Assembly (NCBI RefSeq): GCF_004322755.1
Contig: NZ_CP036401.1
Span: forward strand, 186,001 to 250,000
Length of the DNA: 64,000 bases
Origin: Pseudoduganella albidiflava
Lineage (GTDB): Bacteria; Pseudomonadota; Gammaproteobacteria; Burkholderiales; Burkholderiaceae_D
Reading direction: 5' to 3'
Part shown: one piece after another, positions 48,244-57,806 of the stretch
Position numbering within the stretch: the first letter of the stretch is position 1
How the letters are laid out: each line of letters opens with the position of its first letter
Position numbers and translations under genes: made by a program
Notes under the pieces: generated by a model
The model's input: only the letters and a program-made list of their open reading frames with translations
Databases searched by the model: none
What the model was told of the DNA's origin: nothing

Positions 48244-50295
48244 TTATTTAATCTCATTAATTTCCGGCGTACGGATGTGGCGCACCAGTGCCGCCTGCCG
48301 CGGTGCCGGCGGCGGTGTCAGCAGGCTGACCAGGGCCAGCGCCAGGAGCCCGGCCGGCACGCCGAACACGGCGGCCGAGATCGGCGCGATGTCGAACCAT
48401 TGGGTGGCCGCGCTGCCGCCCAGCGTGGGATTGGTGCGCACCATGTAGAACTGGCAGACCAGGAAGCCGGTGGCCATGCCGGCCAGCGCGCCCCAGCGGT
48501 TGGCGCGGCGCCAGAAGACGCCCATCACGAGCGCCGGGAACAGCGTGGAGGCGGCCAGCGAGAACGCGGCGCCCACCAGCGACAGGATATCGCCCGGTTT
48601 CGACGAAGCGGAATAGGCGGCCACGAAGGCCACGCCCAGCAGGATCAGCTTCGAGATCGTCACGCGTTTTTGCGTGGAGGCCTTCGGGTCGACGATCTTG
48701 TAGTACACATCGTGCGACAGGGCGTTGGAGATGGCCAGCAGCAGGCCATCGGCCGTGGACAGGGCCGCGGCCAGGCCGCCGGCCGCCACCAGGCCGGAAA
48801 TCACGTAGGGCAGTCCGGCGATTTCCGGCGTGGCCAGCACCAGCACGTCGCCGTCGATGGCGATCTCGGCCAGCTGCACGAGGCCGTCGCCATTGATGTC
48901 GGTGATGCTGATCAGCGGGTTGGCCCGGTCCACGCTGGCCCAGTACGACACCCAGGTGGGCAGCTCGGAGAAATGGCTGCCGACCAGTGCGCTGTAGATG
49001 TCGTATTTGACGAGTACCGCCAGCGCGGGGATGGTCAGGTAGATCAGCAGGATGAAGAACAGCGTCCAGAACACGGACACGCGGGTTTCGTCGACCGATG
49101 GCGTGGTGTACGAGCGCATCAGGATGTGCGGCAGCGCGGCGGTGCCCAGCATCAGGCAGAACGCCAGCGCGATGAAGTTGCGGCGCTTGATGTCCGACTG
49201 TTCCTGCGTGGCGCCCGGGAACGGTACCGCGTGCGGCGTCAGCGGCCGCGCGCGCCGCAGGTTATCGTTGCGCGCCGCGTTCCAGATGGCCACGGCATCG
49301 TCGGCACTCTTCGGATAGGCGATCAGCGCACGCTCGGCGGCGCGGATTTCCAGCAGCGAGGCGTTGCGCAGGCGAACGTTGTCGAGGGCATGCTGCAGTT
49401 CGGCGCGCCCGGTTTCCCACGCGGTGGGCAGGCCGTCCAGGCGCTGCTGGTATTGCGCGGCGCGTTCGCGGAATACATCGCGCACGGCGGTTTCCCTGGG
49501 GTCGGCCACCAGTGCGGCTTCGCGCGCCGACAGTTGCGGCAGCAGCTTGCCGTAGGCCACCTGCGGGATCGGATTGCCGCTGTGCTTCGCGGACAGCCAC
49601 ATGGCCGGGATCAGGAAGGCGGCGACGATGATGATGTACTGCGCCACCTGCGTCCACGTGATGGCGCGCATGCCGCCCAGGAACGAGCAGACCAGCACGC
49701 TTGCCAGGCCGAGGAAGATGCCGACCGAGAAATCGACACCCGTGAAGCGCGAGGCGATCAGCCCCACCGCATAGATCTGCGCCACCACGTAGGTAAACGA
49801 GATGAGGATGGTGGCGGCCACTGCGCACAGCCGCACCGCGCGGCCGTTGGCCGGCCCGCCATAGCGCTCGGCGAGGAAATCGGGAATCGTGTACTGGCCG
49901 AACCTGCGCAGGTAGGGCGCGATCAGCAGCGCCACCAGGCAGTAGCCGCCGGTCCAGCCCATCACGAAGGCCAGGCCGTCGAAGCCGTTCAGGTACAGCG
50001 TGCCGGCCAGGCTGATGAAGCTGGCGGCCGAGATCCAGTCGGCCGCCGTGGCCATGCCGTTGAACAGCGCCGGCACGCGCCGCCCGGCCACGTAGTATTC
50101 GGCCACGCTGGAGGTGCGCGAGACCAGCCCGATCGAGGCATACAGCACGATGGTGGCGAACATGAACATGTAGCCGATCCACACGCGCGGCATGCCTTCG
50201 CTTTCCAGCATCGCCAGCGACAGCAGGAACGCGGCGAAGCAGGCGGTGAAGACCAGGTAGTAGCGCGTCAGGCGCTGCCGGAAGGTGCGCTTCAC
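48244..50295 (-). CDS. Sodium:solute symporter, acetate/VC_2705 type
   Basis: A 683-residue inner-membrane symporter with about thirteen hydrophobic segments: SVAEYYVAGRRVPALFNGMATAADWISAASFISLAGTLY, GYTLPDFLAERYG-like YTIPDFLAERYGG, and GGLAAALSTADGLLLAISNALSHDVYY. It has an inserted polar domain of about 100 residues in the middle, as in the VC_2705 subfamily. The partner DUF4212 protein is encoded just upstream with a 4-base overlap. The likely substrate is acetate or another short organic acid. Confidence 0.9.
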   Translation of the reverse strand: MKRTFRQRLTRYYLVFTACFAAFLLSLAMLESEGMPRVWIGYMFMFATIVLYASIGLVSRTSSVAEYYVAGRRVPALFNGMATAADWISAASFISLAGTLYLNGFDGLAFVMGWTGGYCLVALLIAPYLRRFGQYTIPDFLAERYGGPANGRAVRLCAVAATILISFTYVVAQIYAVGLIASRFTGVDFSVGIFLGLASVLVCSFLGGMRAITWTQVAQYIIIVAAFLIPAMWLSAKHSGNPIPQVAYGKLLPQLSAREAALVADPRETAVRDVFRERAAQYQQRLDGLPTAWETGRAELQHALDNVRLRNASLLEIRAAERALIAYPKSADDAVAIWNAARNDNLRRARPLTPHAVPFPGATQEQSDIKRRNFIALAFCLMLGTAALPHILMRSYTTPSVDETRVSVFWTLFFILLIYLTIPALAVLVKYDIYSALVGSHFSELPTWVSYWASVDRANPLISITDINGDGLVQLAEIAIDGDVLVLATPEIAGLPYVISGLVAAGGLAAALSTADGLLLAISNALSHDVYYKIVDPKASTQKRVTISKLILLGVAFVAAYSASSKPGDILSLVGAAFSLAASTLFPALVMGVFWRRANRWGALAGMATGFLVCQFYMVRTNPTLGGSAATQWFDIAPISAAVFGVPAGLLALALVSLLTPPPAPRQAALVRHIRTPEINEIK

Positions 50296-50576
50296 GGCTG
50301 TTCCCGGTGGCGGCGGTCGAGCCGGCGCATGCGCCAGGCGTAGATGCCGATGATGGCGAGGTAGACCAGCGAGGCGCCCTGGGCCGCCAGGTAGAACGAC
50401 AGCGGCCAGCCGAAGAGCGTCAGGTCAGCCAGCTCGCGGGCGTAGAACACGGCCAGGAAACTGGTGGCGATCCAGGCCGCCAGCAGGATCGCGGTCAGGC
50501 GGCGCGTGCCGCGCCAGTAGGCAGCGTCATGGTCGGTCCCGATGGCCGGGTCGGGATGTCCAGGCATGTCAGCCAT
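50292..50576 (-). CDS. DUF4212 small membrane subunit of the symporter
   Basis: A 94-residue protein with two membrane segments (ILLAAWIATSFLAVFYARELADL and LYFYLAAQGASLVYLAIIGIYAW in character) and the conserved WRGTRRLTAILLAAWI and FGWPLSFYLAAQGA blocks of DUF4212, a family nearly always paired with VC_2705-type symporters. It overlaps the histidine kinase gene upstream by 8 bases and the symporter downstream by 4, so all are coupled. Confidence 0.9.
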   Translation of the reverse strand: MADMPGHPDPAIGTDHDAAYWRGTRRLTAILLAAWIATSFLAVFYARELADLTLFGWPLSFYLAAQGASLVYLAIIGIYAWRMRRLDRRHREQP

Positions 50577-52083
50577 AGAACGGCGGCTCCTCTTCCGGGG
50601 CTTTGTCGGCGAGGCGCGCCGGGAACGTCAGCCGGAACAGGCTGCCGGGATATTTCGGGTGGCTGGCGCGCGGGTTGCTGAAGACGTCGACCTCGGCGCC
50701 ATGCTGCTGGGCGATCTCGCGCACGATGGCCAGCCCCAGGCCGCTGCCTTCGGCGCTGCTGCCCAGGATCCGGTAGAAGCGTTCGAACACGTGCTGCCGC
50801 TCGGCCGGCGGGATGCCGGGGCCGGTGTCCTCGACTTCGAGCACGGGCGCCTCCTCGGCGCGCAGGCGCACCGTCACGCTGCCGCCCTGCGGCGTGTAGC
50901 GCAGTGCATTGTCGATCAGGTTCGACAGCAGCTCGCGCAGCATCACGGCGCTGCCGTCGATGAGCACGGGCGCATCGGGCCCTTCGTAGCCCAGGTCGAT
51001 GCGGTAGTTGAACGATGCCGGCACCCAGTCGCGCACGGCGCTGCGGGCCACGTCGGCCAGGTCGAGCGCGGCGAACGCGCTGCCCGACTGCGGCTGGTTT
51101 TCCGCGCGCGCCAGCGCCAGCAGCTGGTTGACCAGGCGCGTGGCGGCTTCCGAGCTTTTCGCCAGCTGTTCCAGCGAGCGGTGGATTTCATGCTGGTCGG
51201 TCTGGCGCAGCGCCAGCTCCGACTGCATGCGCATGCCGGCCAGCGGCGTCTTCATCTGGTGCGCCGCATCGGCGATGAAGCGCTTCTGCATTTCGATCGA
51301 TTGCGACAGCCGCGCCAGCATCTCGTTGAGCGAGCGGACCAGCGGCGTGATCTCTTCCGGCACCTGGTTGGGCGCGATCGGCGACAGGTCGTCGATCGGC
51401 CGGGCGCGGATGCGCTCCTGCAGCTCGGCCAGCGGCAGCAGCCCGCGCGACAGGGCGAACCAGACCAGCGCCAGCACCACTGGCAGGATGATGAACTGGG
51501 GCAGGATCACGCCCTTGATGATCTCGTTGGCGAGCCTGGCGCGCTTTTCCAGCGTCTCGGCCAGCTGCACCAGCGCCAGCCGGGGCGGGCGTTCGCCGTC
51601 TTCTTCCAGGTTGACGTAGGCGTAGGCGACGCGGATGGGCGTGCCGTGCAGGTTGGCGTTGCGGAAGTGCACGGCGCCGGGGGATGCCATGTCCTCTTCC
51701 GCTTGCGGGGCGGGGCGGGGCAGGTCGCGGTCGCCGTCGAGATGGCGGCCCTGCGGACCGAGGATCTGGAAGTAGACGCTGTCGACGTCGTCGGCGCGCA
51801 GGATGTCGCGCGCAGCGCCGGGCAGACGGTGTTCGACCGTGCCGTCGACCTCGCGCACCTGCTGCGACAGCACGGTGACGGCGTCTTCCAGCGCGTTGTC
51901 GAACGGCTGGTTGGCGATCGATTTCGCCACCAGGTAGGTGATGGCGATGCTCATCGGCCACAGCAGCAGCAGCGGGGCCAGCATCCAGTCCAGGATCTCG
52001 CCGAACAGCGAGTGCTGGATCTCCTCTTCTTCCTCGAGGGCAGGGCTCCACGCCGCATCGGAGCGGTCCGCCGGCGAATTCAC
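50569..52083 (-). CDS. Sensor histidine kinase (TctE/QseC-like)
   Basis: A 504-residue membrane kinase. There are two membrane spans (about 34-54 and 192-212) around a periplasmic 2CSK-type sensor domain, a HAMP-like linker, the H-box DAAHQMKTPLAG (His275), and ATPase boxes LLSNLIDNALRYTPQGG (N), VEDTGPGIPP (G1) and GSGLGLAIVREIAQQHG (G2). It should phosphorylate the response regulator encoded immediately upstream. The start is the GTG at 52083, which overlaps the regulator stop codon as GTGA. The operon layout suggests it senses the substrate carried by the symporter encoded after it. Confidence 0.92.
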   Translation of the reverse strand: MNSPADRSDAAWSPALEEEEEIQHSLFGEILDWMLAPLLLLWPMSIAITYLVAKSIANQPFDNALEDAVTVLSQQVREVDGTVEHRLPGAARDILRADDVDSVYFQILGPQGRHLDGDRDLPRPAPQAEEDMASPGAVHFRNANLHGTPIRVAYAYVNLEEDGERPPRLALVQLAETLEKRARLANEIIKGVILPQFIILPVVLALVWFALSRGLLPLAELQERIRARPIDDLSPIAPNQVPEEITPLVRSLNEMLARLSQSIEMQKRFIADAAHQMKTPLAGMRMQSELALRQTDQHEIHRSLEQLAKSSEAATRLVNQLLALARAENQPQSGSAFAALDLADVARSAVRDWVPASFNYRIDLGYEGPDAPVLIDGSAVMLRELLSNLIDNALRYTPQGGSVTVRLRAEEAPVLEVEDTGPGIPPAERQHVFERFYRILGSSAEGSGLGLAIVREIAQQHGAEVDVFSNPRASHPKYPGSLFRLTFPARLADKAPEEEPPFYG

Positions 52084-52772
52084 TTGGGTTCGGCCGCGGC
52101 GGCGCTGGAGAATTTTTCGAGACAGTAGCCGAGACCGCGCACGGTGGCGATGCGCACGCCGCCCACCTCGATCTTCTTGCGCAGGCGGTGCACGTAGACT
52201 TCGATGGCGTTGTTGCTGACTTCCTCGCCCCATTCGCACAGGTGATCGACCAGCTGTTCCTTCGACACGAGGCGGCCGGTGCGGGCCAGCAGGACTTCCA
52301 GCAAGCCCAGTTCGCGCGCCGACAGGTCCAGCATCTGGTCGTTGATGTAGGCGCTGCGGCCCACCTGGTCATAAGTGAGCGGGCCGTGCTTGACGACGGT
52401 GGAACCGCCGCCCTGGCCGCGCCGGGTGAGGGCCCGCACGCGCGCCTCCAGCTCGGACAGCGCGAACGGCTTGGCCATGTAGTCGTCGGCGCCCAGGTCC
52501 AGGCCGGTGACGCGCTGCTCGACCGAATCGGCCGCCGTGAGGATCAGCACCGGCAGCAGCGAGCCGCGCGAACGCAGCCGGCGCAGCACTTCGAGGCCGG
52601 GCAGCTTCGGCAGGCCGAGATCCAGGATCAGCAGGTCGAATTCCTGCGTGGACAGGGCGGTGTCGGCTTCCTGCCCGTTCTTCACGCAGTCGATGGCATA
52701 GCCGGACTGGCGCAGCGAGCGCGTGAGTCCGTCCGCCAGGACGCTGTCATCTTCGGCTAGTAAAATACGCAT
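52080..52772 (-). CDS. OmpR/PhoB-family response regulator
   Basis: A 230-residue regulator. Receiver domain: acidic pair in LLAEDD, phospho-acceptor Asp51 in LLILDLGLP, switch Thr in LILTAAD and Lys in DDYMAKPF (about 101). A winged-helix DNA-binding domain with LSARELGLLEVLLARTG and YVHRLRKKIEVGGVRIATVRGLGY follows. Partner of the overlapping sensor kinase. The ATG at 52772 gives the standard MRILLAEDD start. First gene of the four-gene minus-strand unit and divergent from recA. Confidence 0.93.
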   Translation of the reverse strand: MRILLAEDDSVLADGLTRSLRQSGYAIDCVKNGQEADTALSTQEFDLLILDLGLPKLPGLEVLRRLRSRGSLLPVLILTAADSVEQRVTGLDLGADDYMAKPFALSELEARVRALTRRGQGGGSTVVKHGPLTYDQVGRSAYINDQMLDLSARELGLLEVLLARTGRLVSKEQLVDHLCEWGEEVSNNAIEVYVHRLRKKIEVGGVRIATVRGLGYCLEKFSSAAAAEPK

Positions 52773-52869
52773 GTTGGCAATCGGGCATTGAGGCAATTTC
52801 ATTGTACTCAATGTGCGACGGCCATTGGAAAAGCACTGTAAAAACGCTGGATTCCGCTTGCGCAAACCA

Positions 52870-52885
52870 CTGGATACATATACAG
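52870..52885. promoter_or_regulatory. LexA (SOS) box upstream of recA
   Basis: CTGGATACATATACAG is CTG-N10-CAG, and with its flanks (52868-52887) matches the E. coli LexA consensus at 17 of 20 positions. It lies about 70 bases before recA. A plausible promoter follows (TTGTAC near 52892, AATATT near 52917). Confidence 0.88.
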
Positions 52886-52955
52886 TACTGCTTGTACCGG
52901 ATCGGTACACACAGGAATATTCGGAATCATTGAACAGTTAAAGGTCAAGGAAATC

Positions 52956-54026
52956 ATGGACGACAAGAAAGCGGCAGTACCTGCCTCCGAAAAAGCCAAA
53001 GCGCTTGCCGCGGCGCTGGCTCAGATTGAAAAACAGTTCGGCAAGGGTTCCGTCATGCGGATGGATTCGTCCGCCCCGCTGGAAGAAGTCCAGACCGTGT
53101 CCACCGGCTCGCTGGGCCTGGATATCGCGCTCGGCGTGGGTGGCTTGCCGCGTGGCCGCGTGGTCGAGATCTACGGCCCGGAATCGTCCGGTAAAACCAC
53201 GCTGACGCTGCAGACCATCGCCGAAATGCAAAAGCTCGGCGGCACCTGCGCGTTCATCGACGCCGAACACGCGCTGGACGTCACCTATGCGCAAAAGCTG
53301 GGCGTGAACCTGCACGAGCTGCTGATTTCGCAGCCGGACACGGGCGAACAGGCCCTGGAAATCTGCGATGCGCTGGTGCGCTCCGGTTCCGTCGACATGA
53401 TCGTCATCGACTCCGTGGCGGCACTGACGCCGCGCGCCGAGATCGAAGGCGACATGGGCGATTCGCTGCCGGGCCTGCAGGCCCGCCTGATGTCCCAGGC
53501 GCTGCGCAAGCTGACCGGCACGATCAACCGCACCAACACGCTGGTCATCTTCATCAACCAGATCCGCATGAAGATCGGCGTGATGTTCGGTTCGCCGGAA
53601 ACCACCACCGGCGGTAACGCGCTGAAGTTCTACGCCTCCGTGCGCCTGGACATCCGCCGCACCGGCTCGATCAAGTCCGGCGACGAGGTGATCGGTAACG
53701 AAACGAAGGTGAAGGTCGTCAAGAACAAGATCGCGCCGCCGTTCAAGGAAGCGCACTTCGACATCCTGTATGGCGAAGGCACTTCCCGCGAAGGCGAGAT
53801 CATCGACCTGGGCGTGGAAGCGAAGATCGTCGAGAAGTCCGGCTCGTGGTACAGCTACGGCGGCGAGCGCATCGGTCAAGGCAAGGACAATGCCCGTACG
53901 TTCCTGCGCGAACGCCCGGCACTGGCCCGCGAGATCGAGAACAAGGTGCGTGCTTCGCTGGGCGTGCGCGAACTGCCGCCGACCGAAGGCGAAGTAGTAG
54001 CGCCGAAACTGAAGGCCGTCGAGTAA
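52956..54026 (+). CDS. recA: Recombinase RecA
   Basis: RecA polymerises on single-stranded DNA, catalyses strand exchange and triggers LexA self-cleavage. The 356-residue protein has Walker A GPESSGKT (74-81), the MAW and loop 1 segments ([31 protein letters not shown], about residues 185-215), loop 2 [23 protein letters not shown] and the C-terminal domain. Length and sequence are typical. AAGGAA precedes the ATG. A LexA box lies upstream, and a strong terminator separates it from recX. Confidence 0.99.
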   Translation: MDDKKAAVPASEKAKALAAALAQIEKQFGKGSVMRMDSSAPLEEVQTVSTGSLGLDIALGVGGLPRGRVVEIYGPESSGKTTLTLQTIAEMQKLGGTCAFIDAEHALDVTYAQKLGVNLHELLISQPDTGEQALEICDALVRSGSVDMIVIDSVAALTPRAEIEGDMGDSLPGLQARLMSQALRKLTGTINRTNTLVIFINQIRMKIGVMFGSPETTTGGNALKFYASVRLDIRRTGSIKSGDEVIGNETKVKVVKNKIAPPFKEAHFDILYGEGTSREGEIIDLGVEAKIVEKSGSWYSYGGERIGQGKDNARTFLRERPALAREIENKVRASLGVRELPPTEGEVVAPKLKAVE

Positions 54027-54110
54027 TGCCGGCTGGCCGCGGGCCCCGGTCCTGGCCCCGGCCTGGCCGCCCGGCTCTTCAGTCGATCGACTGATCCTGG
54101 GCCTGAAAAG

Positions 54111-54202
54111 CTCTTCATCGCCACCGACCAAAGATCTTCATCGCCACCGACCAAAGCTCTTCATCGCCACCGACCGCTTTGCGGCGGTGGCGATGTTTTT
54201 TA
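54111..54202 (+). terminator. recA terminator with triplicated left arm
   Basis: The stem pairs CATCGCCACCG (54162-54172) with CGGTGGCGATG (54185-54195), continues as CCGC/GCGG after one bulged A, closes on a TTT loop and is followed by a T-tract at 54196-54200. The 23-bp segment containing the left arm (CTCTTCATCGCCACCGACC core) is present three times in tandem: 54111-54133, 54134-54156 and 54157 onward. Only the last has a matching right arm in place. Confidence 0.88.
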
Positions 54203-54244
54203 TACTGTCCGCTTTTCTCCTGCCCACCCGCCGATCCCGTCCCG

Positions 54245-54715
54245 ATGCGCGCACCACCCCCCAGCCTGAAAGCCCGCGCCCTGCGCCTGCTGTCCACCCG
54301 CGAGCACAGCCGCCTGGAACTGGCCCGCAAGCTGGCGCGCCATGCGGAAGAGGGCGACGACATCGATGCCTTGCTCGACTGGCTGGAAAAAAACAAGTGG
54401 CTGTCCGAGGAGCGCTTTTCCGAATCCCTGATTCACCGCCGTTCGGCCCGCTATGGCAACAGCCGCATCCTGGCCGAACTGCAAAGCCATGGCGTCAAGG
54501 GTGAAGCGTTGCAGGACCTGAAGGCCGGCCTGGCCGAAGATGAAGTGGCGCGCTGCTGCGACGTGTGGCGGCGCAAGTTCCACGGCAAGGTCGCCGAGGA
54601 TGCCGAAGAGCGCAGCAAGCAGATGCGCTTCCTCATCCAGCGCGGCTTTTCCCAGAAAGCCGTGCGCGCCGCCATGAAGGGCTACGACCCGGACGACGAG
54701 TTTGGAAATATCTGA
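54245..54715 (+). CDS. recX: Regulatory protein RecX
   Basis: RecX binds and restrains RecA filaments. The 156-residue protein consists of the usual three-helix repeats: [21 protein letters not shown], the [43 protein letters not shown] segment, and [25 protein letters not shown]. It follows recA on the same strand as in most Proteobacteria. I chose the ATG at 54245 ([17 protein letters not shown]); an upstream in-frame start at 54179 lies in the terminator. Expression must come from read-through or from a promoter near 54200 (TATACT). Confidence 0.94.
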   Translation: MRAPPPSLKARALRLLSTREHSRLELARKLARHAEEGDDIDALLDWLEKNKWLSEERFSESLIHRRSARYGNSRILAELQSHGVKGEALQDLKAGLAEDEVARCCDVWRRKFHGKVAEDAEERSKQMRFLIQRGFSQKAVRAAMKGYDPDDEFGNI

Positions 54716-54727
54716 TATTCACACAAC

Positions 54728-54939
54728 GATTCACACAACGCAGAGCAGCCTCCGGGCTGCTTTTTTGTTGCCCCAAAAACGGTGACAGTCACCATTTGTT
54801 TTGCAACATTTCCCGGAAAATGGTGCCTGTCACCGTTTTTCGATATTCACCCAACATCGGGCAGCTGCCGGGCAGTTTTTTGTTGCCCGAAAAACGGTGA
54901 CAGTCACCATTTGTTTTGCAACATTTCCCGGAAAATGGG
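54728..54939. repeat. Tandem duplication of recX terminator plus GGTGACAGTCACC repeat
   Basis: Two units of about 115 bp lie head to tail. Each has CAC-CAAC, a GC-rich hairpin, TTTTTTGTTGCC (54761 and 54876), then AAAAACGGTGACAGTCACC (54776 and 54891) and ATTTGTTTTGCAACATTTCC. The first hairpin (AGCAGCC/GGGCTGCT, 54744-54760) is a good recX terminator; the second (CTGCCGGGCAG, 54865-54875) has diverged. The palindrome GGTGAC-A-GTCACC occurs in both. Confidence 0.8.
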
Positions 54940-55612
54940 AATGGGAGGACAGTCATGCATGACTGTACCGCTACGCTGGCAAGGCGCTGTGCTCCTTGAA
55001 ACCCCAGCTGCACCCCACTTCAGGAAATAACTTTATTCACTGCAACGCTTCCGACGCCACGTCCTGCCACCGCGATCCCGCGTGGCGCCCCTCTTTACGC
55101 TGGAGGTTGTACGATCACATTGCTATCCAGTGCCCCAGCGGTGTGCTACACTTTTGTAGTTTTATGCAGCACCGCGGGTGCGGTGGTTGTCCGTAGAAGC
55201 TGCGGCAACGTACGAAATCAGTACATGGCTGCTTACTAATTTGGCCGCGCGAGCGGCATCGGTGTTATGTCTCTGTCAAATCCTCTCAAGAGTGCGCCCT
55301 CCCCACAGCGCGCCATGGACATCCAGGCGTTCGCGCACATGGGTGCACCATGGGATTTCGTCACCTGTTTCACCGACATCTCAGTCAACGACACTCTGCT
55401 GGCTTCCAGGATCCCGGTTGCCGCCAGCGCCACGCACCCGCATAGCAAACGTACCCGCTTGACAATTGCCATCCCCGCAAGGACGCGCAATTGCCCGGTA
55501 TCGACCCCACGCTGGGCGGTTCATGCCGCCATCACAGCTCAGGTGCCGCACGACTGAAGTAGCAGCAACTTTTCAAACCCATTTCAAATTCAGCATCAGA
55601 AGGGAAGCCAGC
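54940..55612. other. 673-nt gap upstream of sucC
   Basis: I see no convincing gene. Short open frames occur on both strands (plus 55267-55557; minus 55236-55490) but lack good ribosome sites and clear coding bias. A GNRA-capped hairpin GCCGC-GCGA-GCGGC lies near 55243-55256, and TTGACA is at 55459-55464. A long structured 5' leader for sucCD or an unrecognised small RNA is possible. Confidence 0.4.
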
Positions 55613-56782
55613 ATGAAAATCCATGAGTATCAAGGCAAAGAAATCCTCCGGAAGTTCGGAGTGACGGTTCCGCGCGGCATTCCGTGCATGTCCGTGGAAG
55701 AAGCAGTGAAAGCTGCCGAAACGCTGGGCGGCCCGGTCTGGGTGGTCAAGGCGCAGATCCACGCCGGTGGCCGTGGCAAAGGCGGTGGCGTGAAAGTCGC
55801 CAAGTCGCTGGAGCAGGTCAAGGAATACTCCGAACAGATCATGGGCATGCAACTGGTGACCCACCAGACTGGCCCGGAAGGCCAGAAAGTTCGCCGTCTG
55901 ATGATCGAAGAAGGCGCCGACATCAAGAAGGAACTGTACGTTTCGCTGGTGACCGACCGCGTTTCGCAGCGCGTGGTGCTGATGGCTTCCTCCGAAGGCG
56001 GCATGGACATTGAAGAAGTGGCCGAATCGCATCCGGAAAAGATCCACAACGTGATCATCGACCCGGCCGTGGGCCTGACCGATGCGGATGCCGACGATGT
56101 CGCCCGCAAGATCGGCGTGCCGGAAGGCTCGATCGCCGATGCCCGCGCCAACCTGCAAGGCCTGTACAAAGCCTACTGGGACACCGATGCATCGCTGGCT
56201 GAAATCAACCCGCTGATCCTGACCGGCGAAGGCAAGGTCATCGCCCTGGACGCGAAGTTCAACTTCGACTCCAACGCCCTGTTCCGTCACCCGGAAATCG
56301 TCGCCTACCGCGACCTGGACGAAGAAGATCCGGCTGAAGTCGAAGCATCGAAGTTCGACCTCGCCTACATCTCCCTGGACGGCAATATCGGCTGCCTGGT
56401 GAACGGCGCCGGCCTGGCCATGGCCACCATGGACACCATCAAGCTGTTCGGCGGCGAGCCAGCCAACTTCCTGGACGTGGGCGGTGGCGCAACGGCCGAG
56501 AAAGTGACCGAAGCCTTCAAGATCATGCTGAAGAACCCGGGCCTGAAGGCGATCCTGGTGAACATCTTCGGCGGCATCATGCGTTGCGACGTGATCGCCG
56601 AAGGCGTGATCACCGCATCGAAGGCCGTGCAGCTGCAGGTACCGCTGGTCGTCCGCATGAAGGGCACCAACGAAGACCTGGGCAAGAAGATGCTGGCCGA
56701 CTCCGGCCTGCCGATCATCGCCGCCGACACCATGGAAGACGCAGCGAAGAGCGTTGTTGCCGCTGCTGCCGGTCAAGCTTAA
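55613..56782 (+). CDS. sucC: Succinate--CoA ligase (ADP-forming) subunit beta
   Basis: SucC forms the nucleotide-binding half of succinyl-CoA synthetase, the citric-acid-cycle step that makes ATP or GTP. The 389-residue protein starts [22 protein letters not shown] and shows the ATP-grasp domain ([20 protein letters not shown], residues 43-62), EINPLILT and the C-terminal [37 protein letters not shown] precedes the ATG at 55613. sucD follows after 13 bases. Confidence 0.98.
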   Translation: MKIHEYQGKEILRKFGVTVPRGIPCMSVEEAVKAAETLGGPVWVVKAQIHAGGRGKGGGVKVAKSLEQVKEYSEQIMGMQLVTHQTGPEGQKVRRLMIEEGADIKKELYVSLVTDRVSQRVVLMASSEGGMDIEEVAESHPEKIHNVIIDPAVGLTDADADDVARKIGVPEGSIADARANLQGLYKAYWDTDASLAEINPLILTGEGKVIALDAKFNFDSNALFRHPEIVAYRDLDEEDPAEVEASKFDLAYISLDGNIGCLVNGAGLAMATMDTIKLFGGEPANFLDVGGGATAEKVTEAFKIMLKNPGLKAILVNIFGGIMRCDVIAEGVITASKAVQLQVPLVVRMKGTNEDLGKKMLADSGLPIIAADTMEDAAKSVVAAAAGQA

Positions 56783-56795
56783 TTAAGGAACCAAC

Positions 56796-57677
56796 ATGTC
56801 TATTCTGATCAACAAAGACACCAAAGTCATCACCCAGGGCATCACCGGCAAGACCGGCCAGTTCCACACCCGCATGTGCCGCGACTACGCGAACGGCAAG
56901 AATGCCTTCGTGGCAGGCGTGAACCCGAAGAAGGCCGGCGAAGATTTCGAAGGCATTCCAATCTTTGGTTCCGTGAAAGAAGCGGCATCGGAAACCGGTG
57001 CTACCGTTTCCGTGATCTACGTGCCGCCGGCAGGCGCCGCCGCCGCGATCTGGGAAGCCGTTGAAGCCGAGCTGGAACTGGCGATTTGCATCACCGAAGG
57101 CATTCCTGTCCGCGACATGATGGAAATCAAGGATCGCATGGCAAAAGCTGGTTCGAAGACCCTGCTGCTGGGTCCTAACTGCCCTGGCCTGATCACCCCG
57201 GACGAAATCAAGATCGGCATCATGCCGGGCCACATCCACAAGAAAGGCCGTATCGGCGTCGTGTCCCGTTCGGGCACGCTGACGTACGAAGCCGTGGGCC
57301 AGCTGACCGCACTGGGCCTGGGCCAGTCGTCGGCCGTGGGCATCGGCGGTGACCCGATTAACGGCCTGAAGCACATCGACGTGATGCGCATGTTCAACGA
57401 CGATCCGGATACCGACGCGGTCATCATGATCGGCGAAATCGGCGGTCCTGACGAAGCCAACGCTGCACGCTGGATCAAGGACAACATGAAGAAGCCGGTC
57501 GTCGGCTTCATCGCCGGTGTCACCGCTCCTCCGGGCAAGCGCATGGGCCACGCCGGCGCGCTGATCTCCGGCGGTGCCGACACCGCCGAAGCCAAGCTGG
57601 CAATCATGGAAGAGTGCGGCATCACCGTGACGAAGAACCCGTCCGAGATGGCCAAGCTGCTGAAGGCAATGCTGTAA
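56796..57677 (+). CDS. sucD: Succinate--CoA ligase (ADP-forming) subunit alpha
   Basis: SucD binds CoA and carries the phosphorylated histidine of succinyl-CoA synthetase. The 293-residue protein has the CoA-binding Rossmann part ([24 protein letters not shown]), [36 protein letters not shown], and the active-site [10 protein letters not shown] (His252). AAGGAA lies before the ATG. It ends the sucCD operon, followed by a strong terminator. Confidence 0.98.
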   Translation: MSILINKDTKVITQGITGKTGQFHTRMCRDYANGKNAFVAGVNPKKAGEDFEGIPIFGSVKEAASETGATVSVIYVPPAGAAAAIWEAVEAELELAICITEGIPVRDMMEIKDRMAKAGSKTLLLGPNCPGLITPDEIKIGIMPGHIHKKGRIGVVSRSGTLTYEAVGQLTALGLGQSSAVGIGGDPINGLKHIDVMRMFNDDPDTDAVIMIGEIGGPDEANAARWIKDNMKKPVVGFIAGVTAPPGKRMGHAGALISGGADTAEAKLAIMEECGITVTKNPSEMAKLLKAML

Positions 57678-57695
57678 TAGCAGCCATTGCACGAT

Positions 57696-57727
57696 AATGA
57701 CGGGGGCTGCGGCCCCCGTTATTTTTT
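57696..57727 (+). terminator. sucCD terminator
   Basis: AATGACGGGGGC (57696-57707) pairs with GCCCCCGTTATT (57712-57723) over 12 bp with one G-T pair and a four-base loop; T residues follow. It begins 18 bases after the sucD stop. Confidence 0.92.
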
Positions 57728-57806
57728 GTGCGCCGCTTTGTACCGGTACGGCTGAGCTGGTTGCTTTACCCCGAATTTCTACAACAGTCCACAGGGAGGC
57801 GATGCG

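Noticed and set aside
54111..54180. Three 23-bp repeats considered as a CRISPR fragment
   Set aside because: The units are directly adjacent with no spacers, and they form one arm of a terminator.
55236..55490. Short minus-strand frame with a signal-peptide-like N-terminus
   Set aside because: No ribosome site, mixed codon use, and an equally open plus-strand frame over the same bases; not supportable as a gene.
55267..55557. 96-codon plus-strand frame upstream of sucC
   Set aside because: No ribosome site, poor third-position GC compared with neighbours, no family resemblance.
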